Positions 12,538 through 12,636 of a DNA stretch of 12,636 nt are shown piece by piece. The notes under the pieces were generated by a model. That model saw only the letters and a list, made by a program, of their open reading frames with translations, was not told the origin of the DNA and did not search any database. How positions within the stretch are numbered: the stretch's first letter is position 1; every line of letters starts with the position of its first letter. The stretch comes from an uncultured Haemophilus sp. GTDB lineage: Bacteria > Pseudomonadota > Gammaproteobacteria > Enterobacterales > Pasteurellaceae. The stretch is from positions 1 through 12,636 of the forward strand of contig NZ_CALJRX010000167.1 of NCBI RefSeq assembly GCF_937976265.1, read 5' to 3'. Both the position numbers and the translations under genes were made by a program.

Positions 12538-12570
12538 AAACTGCGGTCAATTTGACCGCAGTTTTTCTTT
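12538..12570. terminator. Bidirectional rho-independent terminator after cysS
   Basis: AAACTGCGGTCA (12538-12549) and TGACCGCAGTTT (12553-12564) form a perfect 12-bp stem with a 3-base loop. TTTTTCTTTT follows on the plus strand and TTTTTGTATC on the minus. The arms hold a variant uptake signal (CTGCGGT instead of GTGCGGT). The two-way design suggests a convergent gene to the right. Confidence 0.92.
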
Positions 12571-12583
12571 TAAGCAGAAAGTA

Positions 12584-12636
12584 TTACATTTTCGGGTTTT
12601 CCATTGTTTTTACTTTTTTCTTCATTTCTTTTGCTT
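12584..12636 (-). CDS. Possible C-terminal tail of a minus-strand gene (partial, uncertain)
   Basis: On the minus strand one frame reads AKEMKKKVKTMENPKM and stops with TAA at 12586-12584. A second frame reads on to SAMPLE-like low-complexity residues ending NVILSA and stops at 12572-12570. Either could be the lysine-rich end of a gene that begins outside the window. The support is its position beside a bidirectional terminator and the lack of anything else here. The stretch is too short and biased in composition to identify a family. Confidence 0.25.
   Translation of the reverse strand, partial: AKEMKKKVKTMENPKM

Noticed and set aside
1..12636. Mobile element, CRISPR array, tRNA, toxin-antitoxin or defence system
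   Set aside because: I looked for direct repeats, integrase or transposase motifs, cloverleaf sequences and small paired genes on both strands and found none.

Overview
This window is ordinary chromosomal DNA of a Pasteurellaceae bacterium, most likely Haemophilus (H. parainfluenzae/H. influenzae group). The main evidence is twelve perfect copies of the Hin-type DNA uptake signal AAGTGCGGT/ACCGCACTT, about a hundred times chance expectation for a 9-mer. There are no perfect Apl-type copies (ACAAGCGGT). The base composition is AT-rich, and the gene contents (an HI0608-like transporter, and the thioredoxin-like gene, trxB, cydD and cydC in a row) fit the same group.

Layout from left to right. 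Positions 1-311 hold the 3' part of a uracil-DNA glycosylase-superfamily gene, closed by a hairpin built from uptake signals. A DASS/SLC13 sodium:dicarboxylate-type symporter follows (458-1855), then another uptake-signal terminator. Next is a xanthine/uracil-family (NCS2) permease (1991-3301) whose promoter carries a near-perfect PurR operator. Positions 3421-8957 hold a same-strand redox block: cnoX/ybbN-like thioredoxin-TPR protein, trxB, and the heterodimeric ABC exporter cydD-cydC needed for cytochrome bd assembly. Short hairpins separate cnoX from trxB and trxB from cydD. The second lies in a 95-bp element with imperfect terminal inverted repeats.

Between cydC and nrdG, the gap that looks empty holds the 4.5S signal recognition particle RNA gene (ffs) on the minus strand. 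It has a recognisable promoter, a precursor leader and an overlapping terminator. nrdG (anaerobic ribonucleotide reductase activase, plus strand) converges with and overlaps a TatD-family nuclease gene (yjjV-like, minus strand). Upstream of that on the minus strand is ppiB (cyclophilin), which is divergent from cysS (cysteinyl-tRNA synthetase). cysS ends in a strong bidirectional terminator. The last ~65 bases may be the tail of a minus-strand gene.

Shared themes are thiol redox and respiration (CnoX, TrxB, CydDC) plus housekeeping (SRP RNA, CysS, PpiB, NrdG). I see no phage, insertion sequence, CRISPR array, toxin-antitoxin pair or obvious novel system. The items worth a second look are regulatory and structural: the ffs terminator that competes with the mature RNA fold, the MITE-like element before cydD, the CnoX-like protein without active-site cysteine, the NCS2 permease with an Asn at a key position, and a terminator only 18 bases ahead of yjjV.
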